Both the position numbers and the translations under genes were made by a program. The notes beneath the pieces were generated by a model. It did not search any database, was not told the DNA's origin, and was given only the letters and a program-made list of their open reading frames with translations. A DNA stretch of 64,000 bases from Cellulomonas sp. S1-8. Lineage in GTDB: Bacteria > Actinomycetota > Actinomycetes > Actinomycetales > Cellulomonadaceae. The stretch is taken from assembly GCF_026184235.1 (NCBI RefSeq), contig NZ_CP110806.1:2728001-2792000 (forward strand), read 5' to 3'. Numbering within the stretch: position 1 is the stretch's first letter; each line of letters opens with the position of its first letter. Positions 37,145 to 44,345 of this stretch are shown here, in pieces.

Positions 37145-38308
37145 GTGCTCGACGACCGCGGCCTGAACCGCGCACTGCTGGCGCGGCAGCACCTGCTCGC
37201 CCGCACCACGGGCACCGTCCCCGCGATCGTGGAGCACCTCGTGGGGATGCAGGCGCAGAACCCGTGGTCGCCGTTCCTGGGCCTGTGGAGCCGCGTCGAG
37301 GGCTTCGCGACGCGCGACCTGGACGCCGCCCTGCTGGACCGCAGCGTGCTGCGGATCGCGGTGATGCGCTCGACCGTGCACCTGGTCACCGCGGGCGACG
37401 CGCCGGTGCTCGCCGCGCTGGCACGGTCCGTCATGGCGCGTGAGCTGCGCGCGAACGCCCGCCGCAGGGCGGCGCTGGAGGTCGTCGACCTCGACCGCCT
37501 CGTCGAGGACGCGGGCGCGTACCTGCGGGCCGCACCGCGGCTCACCACGGACCTCGGCGCGCACCTCGCACGGACGTGGCCCGCGGCGCACCCGCAGGAC
37601 CTCTCGGCGTTCGCCCGCGCCCTGCTCCCGCTGGTGCAGGTGACGCCGCGCGGGCTGTGGCAGCACCCGTCCGCCACGACGTGGACGACCCTGGACGCGT
37701 GGGTCCCGGACGCCGCGGCGTCCGTCCCCGCGGACGCGGACGTGCGCACGCGTGCGCTCGAGGCGGTGGTGCTGCGCTACCTGGCGGCGTTCGGGCCCGC
37801 GAGCGTCGCCGACGTGCAGACGTGGTCCGGCCTGACGGGCCTGCGCGACGTCGTCACCGGGCTGCGCGACCGGCTCGTGGCCGTCGCGGCCACGCCGACC
37901 GGGCCGGGCGGACGCGTGCGCGAGCTGCTCGACCTGCCCGACGCACCCCGCCCCGACCCGGACGTGCCGGCACCCGTGCGGCTCCTGCCCGACTACGACA
38001 ACCTGTGGCTCGCGCACGCGCAGCGCACCCGCGTGATCGACGACGCCCACCGACGACGGCTGCAGACGCCCAACGGGCGGCTGCCCTGCGCGGTGCTCGT
38101 CGACGGGCGCGTGCGCGCGACGTGGGCAGTCGAGCGCGAGCGCACCGGGTCGGGACGCGGGGAGCGTCGGACGTCGGCGACCCTCACCGTGACGCCGCTC
38201 GAACCGCTGTCGCGGGCCGAGCAGCGCGCCGTGCTCGCCGAGGCGGAACGCTGCGTGCGGTTCGTCGCCGACGACGCCGACGCCCACGCCGTGCGGTACG
38301 CCGGGTGA
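37145..38308 (+). CDS. AlkZ-like winged-helix DNA glycosylase (HTH_42 family)
   Basis: A 387-residue HTH_42 superfamily protein. The signature LVGMQAQNPWSPFLGLWSRVEGF near residue 35 holds the Q-x-Q pattern of the AlkZ branch, whose founder protects an azinomycin producer by unhooking DNA crosslinks. RIAVMRSTVHLVTAGDA, YLAAFGPASVADVQTWSGL, LLPDYDNLWLAHAQRTRVI and the late TPLEPLS segment also fit. Here no drug-synthesis genes are near, so general alkylation repair is more likely than self-resistance. It stands between the MoxR/DUF58 operon and SpoIIM, which are usually contiguous. The start is set by the TAGATT element. Confidence 0.85.
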   Translation: MLDDRGLNRALLARQHLLARTTGTVPAIVEHLVGMQAQNPWSPFLGLWSRVEGFATRDLDAALLDRSVLRIAVMRSTVHLVTAGDAPVLAALARSVMARELRANARRRAALEVVDLDRLVEDAGAYLRAAPRLTTDLGAHLARTWPAAHPQDLSAFARALLPLVQVTPRGLWQHPSATTWTTLDAWVPDAAASVPADADVRTRALEAVVLRYLAAFGPASVADVQTWSGLTGLRDVVTGLRDRLVAVAATPTGPGGRVRELLDLPDAPRPDPDVPAPVRLLPDYDNLWLAHAQRTRVIDDAHRRRLQTPNGRLPCAVLVDGRVRATWAVERERTGSGRGERRTSATLTVTPLEPLSRAEQRAVLAEAERCVRFVADDADAHAVRYAG

Positions 38309-38327
38309 CGGGCGGCGCGGGACCGGG

Positions 38328-39317
38328 TCAGCCTGCCGTCGCGACCGAGTAGCCCGCGCGGTCGGCGTCGAGGTCGCCGGTGTGCCCCGCCCCGACCGCG
38401 CGCCGGCCGAGCACCAGCACGTACGCCCAGAACGCGGTCAGCACGACGACGCCCACCGCGACCTTGACGGGCCACGGCAGCGCGGACCCGGTGACGAAGC
38501 CCTCGACCAGACCCGACACGGCCAGCACGCCGACCAGGCCGATCGCGACCGTGAACAGGGCGCGCCCCTCCTGCGCGAGCGCCCTCCCCCGGGTGCGCGG
38601 GCCCGGGTCGACCCACGTCCAGAACAGCCGCAGCCCGGCGGCGCCGGCGACGAAGATCGCGGTCAGCTCCAGGAGCCCGTGCGGTGCGATGAGCTGCAGG
38701 AACACGTCGAGGCGCCCGTGCGCGGCCATGAGCCCGCCGGCCGCGCCGACGTTCACCGCGTTGGTCGCCAGCATGTACGCCGGCAGGAAGCCCGTGATCC
38801 CGGTGCCGATGCACACCGCGGCGATGAAGGCGTTGTTCGTCCAGACCATCGCGGCGAAGCCCACGCCCGGCGTGTAGTACTCCTCGAAGGCGGTGTCGAC
38901 GTACTCCTGCTGCTCGCTCGGCGTCCCCATCAGCGCGAGCGCGTCGGGCGAGGTCGCCACCAGCACGCCGGTGGCGACCGCGACGGCCAGGAACGCGGCG
39001 GTGACGGCGACGGTCCACCACCGGATGCGGTAGAGCGCCGCGGGCAGCCGCAGGACGACGAACGAGGTGACGTCGGACAGCGACGGTGCGTGCGTGCCGG
39101 CGAGCCGGGAGCGCGCGCGCACCAGCACCTGCGACAGGCGCGTCACCGTCTCGGGGTCGGGGGCGGCGGAGCGCACCGCCGACAGGTCGGTCGCGGTCGC
39201 CTGGTACAGCGCCACGAGCTCGTCGGCCTCGGCACCGGTCAGTCCGCGCCGCCGTGCGAGCTCGTCGAGGCGCTGCCAGGTCGGCGTGCGCGCGCGGGTG
39301 TAGGCGTCGAGGTCCAC
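38328..39317 (-). CDS. SpoIIM/DUF95 family membrane protein
   Basis: A 329-residue integral membrane protein of the stage II sporulation protein M family. After an N-terminal cytosolic helical part (TWQRLDELARRRGLTGAEADELVALYQATATDLS) come about five or six helices, with NNAFIAAVCIGTGITGFLPAYMLATNAVNVG, APHGLLELTAIFVAGAAGLRL and a final AYVLVLG helix. SpoIIM works with hydrolases during engulfment in Bacillus, but non-sporulating actinobacteria also carry it next to RDD and MoxR genes; a general envelope role is inferred. GTG 39317 gives VDLDAYTRARTP. It is divergent from the RDD gene (76-bp gap). Confidence 0.87.
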   Translation of the reverse strand: MDLDAYTRARTPTWQRLDELARRRGLTGAEADELVALYQATATDLSAVRSAAPDPETVTRLSQVLVRARSRLAGTHAPSLSDVTSFVVLRLPAALYRIRWWTVAVTAAFLAVAVATGVLVATSPDALALMGTPSEQQEYVDTAFEEYYTPGVGFAAMVWTNNAFIAAVCIGTGITGFLPAYMLATNAVNVGAAGGLMAAHGRLDVFLQLIAPHGLLELTAIFVAGAAGLRLFWTWVDPGPRTRGRALAQEGRALFTVAIGLVGVLAVSGLVEGFVTGSALPWPVKVAVGVVVLTAFWAYVLVLGRRAVGAGHTGDLDADRAGYSVATAG

Positions 39318-39381
39318 GACCCCAGCCTGCCACCCGCCGGCCGTGGTGGTGCGCGCCGCACCCACCGTCGGTGCCGGCGGA

Positions 39382-39387
39382 TAGTCT
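39382..39387 (+). promoter_or_regulatory. -10 element of the RDD gene (leaderless)
   Basis: TAGTCT lies exactly 6 bases before GTG 39394. Confidence 0.6.
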
Positions 39388-39393
39388 GCGCGG

Positions 39394-40242
39394 GTGACCG
39401 CCACGACGCCGCACCCGGCTCAGCTGCAGGACGGCGTCGTCATCGGCGAGGGCGTCCTGCTCGAGACCCGACCGGCGTCGGTCGCGTCGCGGCTCCTCGG
39501 CGCGATCGTCGACCTGCTCGCGCTCTTCGTCCTCGCGGTCGTCACCGCTCTCGTGCTGGGCGGCCTGGACGTGACGGTCGACGCGTACGCGGGGCGGATC
39601 CTGCTGATCGTGCTGATCGTGACCGTGACGGTCGTGCTGCCGACCACGGTCGAGACCCTGAGCCGTGGCCGCTCGCTCGGCAAGCTCGTCGCAGGGGTGC
39701 GGATCGTGCGTGACGACGGCGGCCCGATCACGTTCCGCCAGGCGTTCGTGCGCGCCCTGGTGGGCTTCGGTGAGCTGTGGCTCACCCTGGGCTCGGTCGC
39801 CGTGATCTGCTCGATCGCCCACCCGCGCGGCAAGCGCGTCGGCGACATCCTGGCGGGGACCTACGGCTCACGGGTGCGGTCCGCGGCGCCCGTGCGGACG
39901 GCCGCCGTCATGCCGCCGCACCTGGCCGGCTGGGCGACGCACGCCGACGTCGCGCGCCTTCCCGACGGGCTCGCGCTCGCGGTCCGTCAGTTCCTCGGCC
40001 GTGCCGCCCTGCTGCACCCGGGCTCACGCGCCGAGCTCGCGCAGCGGCTGGCCGCGGACCTGCGCCCGTTCGTGAGCCCGCAGCCGCCGCCCGGTACCCA
40101 CCCCGAGGCGTTCCTGTCCGCGGTGCTCGCCGAGCGCGGACGCCGCGAGACCCTCGTCGAGCTCGAGCGTGTCCGTCGCGAGCAGGCGGAGGCCGTGCTG
40201 CTGCGACGGCTGCCGCACGGGGTTCCCGACCCCGACGCCTGA
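39394..40242 (+). CDS. RDD family membrane protein
   Basis: A 282-residue protein. The RDD domain (about 25-165) starts with the family pattern RPASVASRLLGAIVDLLALF, has two or three membrane helices, and keeps SLGKLVAGVRIVRDDGGPITFRQAFVRALVG and KRVGDILAGTY. A cytosolic C-terminal extension of about 110 residues is Arg-rich and helical. RDD proteins are often found with SpoIIM and MoxR; transport of small molecules or envelope stress roles have been proposed. It is divergent from SpoIIM. Confidence 0.88.
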   Translation: MTATTPHPAQLQDGVVIGEGVLLETRPASVASRLLGAIVDLLALFVLAVVTALVLGGLDVTVDAYAGRILLIVLIVTVTVVLPTTVETLSRGRSLGKLVAGVRIVRDDGGPITFRQAFVRALVGFGELWLTLGSVAVICSIAHPRGKRVGDILAGTYGSRVRSAAPVRTAAVMPPHLAGWATHADVARLPDGLALAVRQFLGRAALLHPGSRAELAQRLAADLRPFVSPQPPPGTHPEAFLSAVLAERGRRETLVELERVRREQAEAVLLRRLPHGVPDPDA

Positions 40243-40268
40243 GCCGACCGCCGCGGCGCCCCCGCACC

Positions 40269-40478
40269 TCAGGAGGCCGGGCGCGCCTCGTCGACGAGCA
40301 GCACGGGGATGCCGTCGACCACGGGATAGGCCAGGGGCCGCTCGGGGTCCGTCGACACGAGGACCGGCGAGCCGTCGGCTGCGACACCGTCGACGAGCGC
40401 GGCGCCCGTCACGGGGCAGCGCAGGAGCGCACGCGCCCACGGCTCGAGGTCGGTCGCGGGGCGGTCGGTCGCCGTCAT
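40269..40478 (-). CDS. Trm112-like protein lacking most zinc cysteines
   Basis: A 69-residue protein matching the Trm112/UPF0434 pattern: LLRCPVTGAALV near residue 19 and AYPVVDGIPVLLVDEA at the C-terminus. Only one of the usual four zinc-binding cysteines remains. Trm112 proteins activate methyltransferases; in actinobacteria this gene usually lies near DUF3499 and phosphomannomutase genes, and DUF3499 is present here. ATG 40478 has AGGAG 6 bases upstream. It is the last of three small minus-strand genes. Confidence 0.8.
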   Translation of the reverse strand: MTATDRPATDLEPWARALLRCPVTGAALVDGVAADGSPVLVSTDPERPLAYPVVDGIPVLLVDEARPAS

Positions 40479-40552
40479 GGCTGCTCCTGGGTCGGGGGAC
40501 GTCGTCACGTTCGGTATGGAGCGCGGTGCGCCGGTGGGCAGGGCGCCGGGGG

Positions 40553-40807
40553 TCAGGCGCGCGGCGTGCCGTCGGGGCCGTACGCCGTGCCGTCACCGTG
40601 GATGACGAACCACGCCGTGGCCTCGCAGTCCGGGCAGGAGGCGAACACCGCGGGGCGGCCGTCGGGCAGCGCCAGCCGCACGCGCGTCAGGTCGGTGCTG
40701 CCGCACACGTAGCACGCGGGTGCGGTGTCGGTGTCGTCCACGACCGGCCGGGTGATCGAGCCGAGCGGCTCGTCCGCGGGCGGCCGACGGTCGCGCGGGG
40801 CGCTCAC
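40553..40807 (-). CDS. Small zinc-ribbon protein of unknown function
   Basis: An 84-residue protein with two CxxC pairs, CYVCGSTDLTRV and CPDCEATAWFVIHGD, that should form one zinc ribbon. There is no signal peptide or membrane helix. Not recognised as a named family. The GTG start overlaps the DUF3499 stop by four bases (GTGA, 40804-40807), so the two are translated together. Confidence 0.72.
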   Translation of the reverse strand: MSAPRDRRPPADEPLGSITRPVVDDTDTAPACYVCGSTDLTRVRLALPDGRPAVFASCPDCEATAWFVIHGDGTAYGPDGTPRA

Positions 40808-41193
40808 GGCTGCTCGCCCGGGGTCGCACCGGGCACGACGCGGAGGTGTCCCCGTCGGCGCGCGGTGTCGGGCAGCGGCGGCGGTGCCGTGGCGAGCGCG
40901 GGCGCGGGCTCAGGGGTGCGACGTCGCCCGGCCTCGCGGACCGCGTCGGCGAGCGCCACCAGGTCGTCGTGGCTCGGTGCGACGGACTGCAGGTCGGGCA
41001 GCAGCCGGACGACCTCCCAGCCGCGCGGGGCCGTGAGCCGGTCCGCGTGCTCGACGCACAGGTCGTACGAGTGGGGCTCGGCCAGCTGCGCGAGCGGCCC
41101 CAGCACGGCGGTCGAGTCGGCGTAGACGTAGGTGAGCGTCGCGACCGCGGCGTGCGGGCACGCCGTGCGCGAGCACTGCCGGACGGATCTCAC
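40804..41193 (-). CDS. DUF3499 family protein
   Basis: A 129-residue protein with the DUF3499 pattern: SVRQCSRTACPHAAVATLTYVYADSTAVLGPL, SYDLCVEHADRLTAPRGWEVVRL. Three cysteines and nearby His residues could bind zinc. The C-terminal half is Pro/Ala-rich. Function unknown; the family sits beside whiB and the zincin-like gene in many actinobacteria. The GTG start at 41193 follows TACCGT by 6 bases, so the transcript is leaderless. Confidence 0.87.
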   Translation of the reverse strand: MRSVRQCSRTACPHAAVATLTYVYADSTAVLGPLAQLAEPHSYDLCVEHADRLTAPRGWEVVRLLPDLQSVAPSHDDLVALADAVREAGRRRTPEPAPALATAPPPLPDTARRRGHLRVVPGATPGEQP

Positions 41194-41199
41194 GTGCAG

Positions 41200-41205
41200 A
41201 CGGTA
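41200..41205 (-). promoter_or_regulatory. -10 element of DUF3499 (leaderless)
   Basis: TACCGT on the minus strand lies exactly 6 bases before GTG 41193. Confidence 0.6.
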
Positions 41206-41271
41206 CCCCTCACGACCCCCGGACGGTCACGCGTGCGGGCCGCGTGTCGGGTGGGCGGCGCGCGGCGTGGC

Positions 41272-41277
41272 TACAGT
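41272..41277 (+). promoter_or_regulatory. -10 element of the zincin-like gene (leaderless)
   Basis: TACAGT lies exactly 6 bases before GTG 41284 and decides that start over ATG 41446. Confidence 0.6.
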
Positions 41278-41283
41278 GACGGC

Positions 41284-41805
41284 GTGAGCCCGCTCGGCCC
41301 GTCCCGCCCCCCCGCACCCGGTGACGGCGCGCGGCTGCCCGCGCTGCGCCGTCGGGCGGCAGGCGTCGCCACCCCGTCGACACCGCCCGCCCCCGTGCGT
41401 CGGCGCGACCGCCGCGGCCGCGGGCCGCGCGGGCCCGTCCTGCCGATGAGCACCCCCGCCTACCGCACGCGCGCCGAGCGGTTCGACGACCTGGTCCTGG
41501 ACGCCGTGGAGGACCTCGAGCGGCGTTGGGCGCGCCAGCTGGACGGCGCGGAGTTCGCGGTGGAGGACGTGCCGCCGTCCAACCCGGCGCCCTGGGAGCA
41601 CGGCGGCGTCCCACTGGGCCGGTACTTCCCGGCGGACTCCGGTCTGCCGCACCGTGTGGTGGTGTACCGCCGACCCGTCGAGGCACGCGCGTCCGACGCC
41701 GCGGACCTGGCGGACCTGGTGCGCGACGTCGTCGTGGAACAGGTCGCCCACCTGCTCGGCCGCAGCCCGGACGAGGTCGACCCGGGCTATGACGACGGGC
41801 ACTGA
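41284..41805 (+). CDS. Zincin-like metallopeptidase family protein with degenerate HExxH
   Basis: A 173-residue protein. The first about 55 residues are basic and disordered; the rest resembles the Zincin_1/DUF1025 family: FDDLVLDAVEDLERRW, FAVEDVPP, LGRYFPADSGLPHRVVVYRRP, and LVRDVVVEQVAHLLGRSPDEVDPGY. The usual HExxH metal site reads VEQVAH, so the first His is lost and a working protease is doubtful. It is divergent from DUF3499, as in other actinobacteria. The start is GTG 41284 because a TACAGT element lies 6 bases upstream; ATG 41446 is possible if only the folded domain is made. Confidence 0.82.
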   Translation: MSPLGPSRPPAPGDGARLPALRRRAAGVATPSTPPAPVRRRDRRGRGPRGPVLPMSTPAYRTRAERFDDLVLDAVEDLERRWARQLDGAEFAVEDVPPSNPAPWEHGGVPLGRYFPADSGLPHRVVVYRRPVEARASDAADLADLVRDVVVEQVAHLLGRSPDEVDPGYDDGH

Positions 41806-41830
41806 CCTCCGCCGACTAGGGTGACGCACG

Positions 41831-42739
41831 ATGACCACGCCCCCGTCCCCCGAGCCCGCCGACACGCGGTCGCGCGTGCAGGATCCGTCCGCCCCCGCCG
41901 TCCGGGTCGTCTGCGTCGTCTACCACCCCGGTGACGAGCTGGCCCGCTTCGCCGCGACCCTCGCGCTCGCGTCGCGGCGCCCCGTCGAGCTCGTCGTCGT
42001 GGACAACGGGACCGACCACGCGGTCGCGGCGTCGGTCGTCGAGGACGTCGGCGGCCGGCTGATCGTGCCTGGTGCGAACCTCGGCTACGGCGCGGCCGCG
42101 AACCGCGGGGCTGCGGGTGCGCTGACGCCGTGGCTGGTCGTCGCCAACTCCGACGTCGAGTGGACGCCGGGGTCGCTGGACCGGCTCGTCGCGGCCGGGG
42201 AGGAGCAGCCGAGCGCCGGGTCGCTCGGCCCGATGCTGCTCAACACCGACGGCACCGTGTACCCGTCCGCCCGCGCGCTCCCCTCGTTGCGTCAGGGTGC
42301 GGGGCACGCGGTGTTCGCACGCGTCTGGCCCCGCAACCCCTGGACCCGCTCGTACCACGCGCGACAGGAGTCGGTGGGCGGCTACCTGCGGGACGCGGGC
42401 TGGCTCTCCGGCGCGTGCTTGCTGCTGCGACGTACCGCGTTCGAGCAGGTCGGAGGGTTCGACGAGTCGTACTTCATGTTCTTCGAGGACGTCGACCTCG
42501 GGGAACGCCTCGGGCGGGCCGGCTGGGAGAACCTCTACGTGCCCGACGTGCGCGTCACGCACGTCGGCGGCACCTCGTGGCGCGAACGGCCCGTGCCGAT
42601 GATCCGTGCGCACCACGCCAGCGCCCGGCAGTACCTCGAGCGCCGCTACTCCCGCTGGTACCACGCCCCGGTGCGGATCGCCCTGCGCGCCGGCCTCGGG
42701 GCGCGCGAGCGCCTGCAGCTGCGCAGCGCGGCCCGCTGA
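41831..42739 (+). CDS. Family 2 glycosyltransferase, rhamnosyltransferase (WbbL)-like
   Basis: A 302-residue GT-A enzyme. VVCVVYHPGDEL and LVVVDNGTDHAV mark the nucleotide-binding half; LGYGAAANRGAAGA and ANSDVEW (DxD-like site) follow; the acceptor half has WLSGACLLLRRTAFEQVGGFDESYFMFFEDVDLGERL, the hallmark of WbbL-type rhamnosyltransferases. These attach dTDP-rhamnose in cell-wall linkers or polysaccharides; an rmlA gene lies 14 kb to the right. ATG 41831 has a TAGGGT element 8 bases upstream. Confidence 0.9.
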   Translation: MTTPPSPEPADTRSRVQDPSAPAVRVVCVVYHPGDELARFAATLALASRRPVELVVVDNGTDHAVAASVVEDVGGRLIVPGANLGYGAAANRGAAGALTPWLVVANSDVEWTPGSLDRLVAAGEEQPSAGSLGPMLLNTDGTVYPSARALPSLRQGAGHAVFARVWPRNPWTRSYHARQESVGGYLRDAGWLSGACLLLRRTAFEQVGGFDESYFMFFEDVDLGERLGRAGWENLYVPDVRVTHVGGTSWRERPVPMIRAHHASARQYLERRYSRWYHAPVRIALRAGLGARERLQLRSAAR

Positions 42740-42764
42740 GCGCCCGCTGAGCGCTCGCTGAGCC
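42734..42764. repeat. Three 11-bp tandem copies over a gene end
   Basis: CGCTGAG begins at 42734, 42745 and 42756, an 11-bp period. The first copy contains the TGA stop of the glycosyltransferase. The array fills the 28-bp gap to the convergent DUF5719 gene, and a short GCTGA/TCAGC hairpin follows. Confidence 0.65.
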
Positions 42765-42767
42765 GGG

Positions 42768-44345
42768 TCAGCCCCGCGCCGGCCGTGCGTCCTCGCGCAC
42801 CACGACCGCCGTCACCTCACCCACGGCCGGCACCGGGTCGAGCACGGCGACGAGCCGGCCGTCCGGCTGCACGACCGTGAGCACGACGGCCCACGCCAGC
42901 CCCGCGCCGCCCGTCGGCTCGAGCTCCAGCCCTGCCGCGTCCGTCGCGAGGTCGGCCACGTCCCACCCGCCCGTGGTGCCCGCGTCGACGCTCACGTCGT
43001 GCTCGGACAGCACCTGTCCGTCCCGGCCCAGCACGCGCAGCACGGCGGTCGCCTCGCCCCGCTCGACGTCGTCCTCGCCGACCGCGCCGACGACGACGCG
43101 TCCCCGCACGCCGCGGGGCAGCGCGACCGCGCCGTGCGTGCCGAGCGCGGTGGCCGGCGACCAGGCGCGCTCGATGCGCGGCACGTCGTCGAGCTCCCCC
43201 GGGTCGCCCGTCCGCGACGTGCTGGCCGCCGCCACGACGGGCACGTCGGCGTCGACGACCACCGTGTAGGAGTCCGACGGCAGGCCGCCGAGCGGCACGT
43301 CCGTGACCTCGCCGGGCGCCAGCGGCACCTCGTCCGCGCCCGGCAGGTCGACGGGTCCGTCGGGGCCCAGCAGCGTCACGGTCGCGGTCGTGCCCGTGTC
43401 GCCGGGCGCCAGCAGACGCAGCACGGGCGCGGCGGCCGCCCCGATCTCGGTCGTCGGCGTGGAGACGCCCGTCACCACCTGCCGCCGCGCGGGTGCCGCA
43501 CCCGGGACGACGAGGTCGGTGCCTGCCGGCGTGAAGCCGCGCACCGCGGTGTCCTGCACGTGCGCCGAGACGAGCCCGCCCGTCGAGGTGACGTGCAGCA
43601 CCAGCGCGGCCTGCTCGGCGGCCGCTCCGCCGAGGTCCACGGTCTTCGTCGCACCCGGCGCGACGACGTGCTGCGTCGTCGTCGGCTCGACGGGACCGTT
43701 GGGTCCGAAGATCTCGAGGTCGACCTGCGCGGCGGTCAGGCCCGGGTTCGTGAGCACGAGCGTGGCCGTCGACCCGACGGACGTGGCACCGCCGACGAGC
43801 CAGTCGTCGCTCGAGGGCGCGCGGCACGAGGCGGCGGACAGGCCGCGCGCGTCGCCGTCGGTGACGAGGGACGTGCCGGTGGCCGCGACGAGAGGCGCGA
43901 CGTCCTGCGGCTGGGCACGCACGACGAGCGGGCCGTCGACGCCGTCCTGGTGCACGGTGCCGCCGCCCGCTGCGAGGTCGTCCACCGCAGCGGTCCCGCC
44001 GAGCGGGAGCACGGCGAGCGCGCCGGCGCCGGGTCCCGCGATCGTCAGCGCGTCGACCGCGACCTCGGGTGCCACCGGCGCCGGGTCGAAGGCCGCGTCG
44101 CCGCGCTCGGCGCGCTGCGGCAGCAGGACGGGTCCCGGGCACTGCAGGGTCACGGGCGTCGGCGCGACCTCGACCTCGTCGGCGGCGGCGGGCCCCGTGC
44201 CCGCGGCACCGAGCTGGGCGGCGCCGGCGAGCGCACCGCCCGCGAGCGCGATCACGAGCAGGCCGGACGCCGCCCGCAGGGCAGGCCGCGCCCATCGCCC
44301 GCGCGAGGGGCGGCGGGTCTCGCGCCGCGTTGCACCGGCGGTCAT
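42768..44345 (-). CDS. DUF5719 family exported protein
   Basis: A 525-residue extracytoplasmic protein with a membrane helix or signal near residues 25-48 (SGLLVIALAGGALAGAAQLG). The rest is beta-rich and built of repeated segments like STATLVLTNPGLTAAQVDLEIFGPNGPV and GTTATVTLLGPDGPVDLPG, typical of DUF5719. Two cysteines (LQCPGP, AASCRAP) could pair. It probably acts on the cell surface with the large glycosyltransferase, to which it is coupled (ATGA, 44342-44345). The reaction is unknown. Confidence 0.86.
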   Translation of the reverse strand: MTAGATRRETRRPSRGRWARPALRAASGLLVIALAGGALAGAAQLGAAGTGPAAADEVEVAPTPVTLQCPGPVLLPQRAERGDAAFDPAPVAPEVAVDALTIAGPGAGALAVLPLGGTAAVDDLAAGGGTVHQDGVDGPLVVRAQPQDVAPLVAATGTSLVTDGDARGLSAASCRAPSSDDWLVGGATSVGSTATLVLTNPGLTAAQVDLEIFGPNGPVEPTTTQHVVAPGATKTVDLGGAAAEQAALVLHVTSTGGLVSAHVQDTAVRGFTPAGTDLVVPGAAPARRQVVTGVSTPTTEIGAAAAPVLRLLAPGDTGTTATVTLLGPDGPVDLPGADEVPLAPGEVTDVPLGGLPSDSYTVVVDADVPVVAAASTSRTGDPGELDDVPRIERAWSPATALGTHGAVALPRGVRGRVVVGAVGEDDVERGEATAVLRVLGRDGQVLSEHDVSVDAGTTGGWDVADLATDAAGLELEPTGGAGLAWAVVLTVVQPDGRLVAVLDPVPAVGEVTAVVVREDARPARG

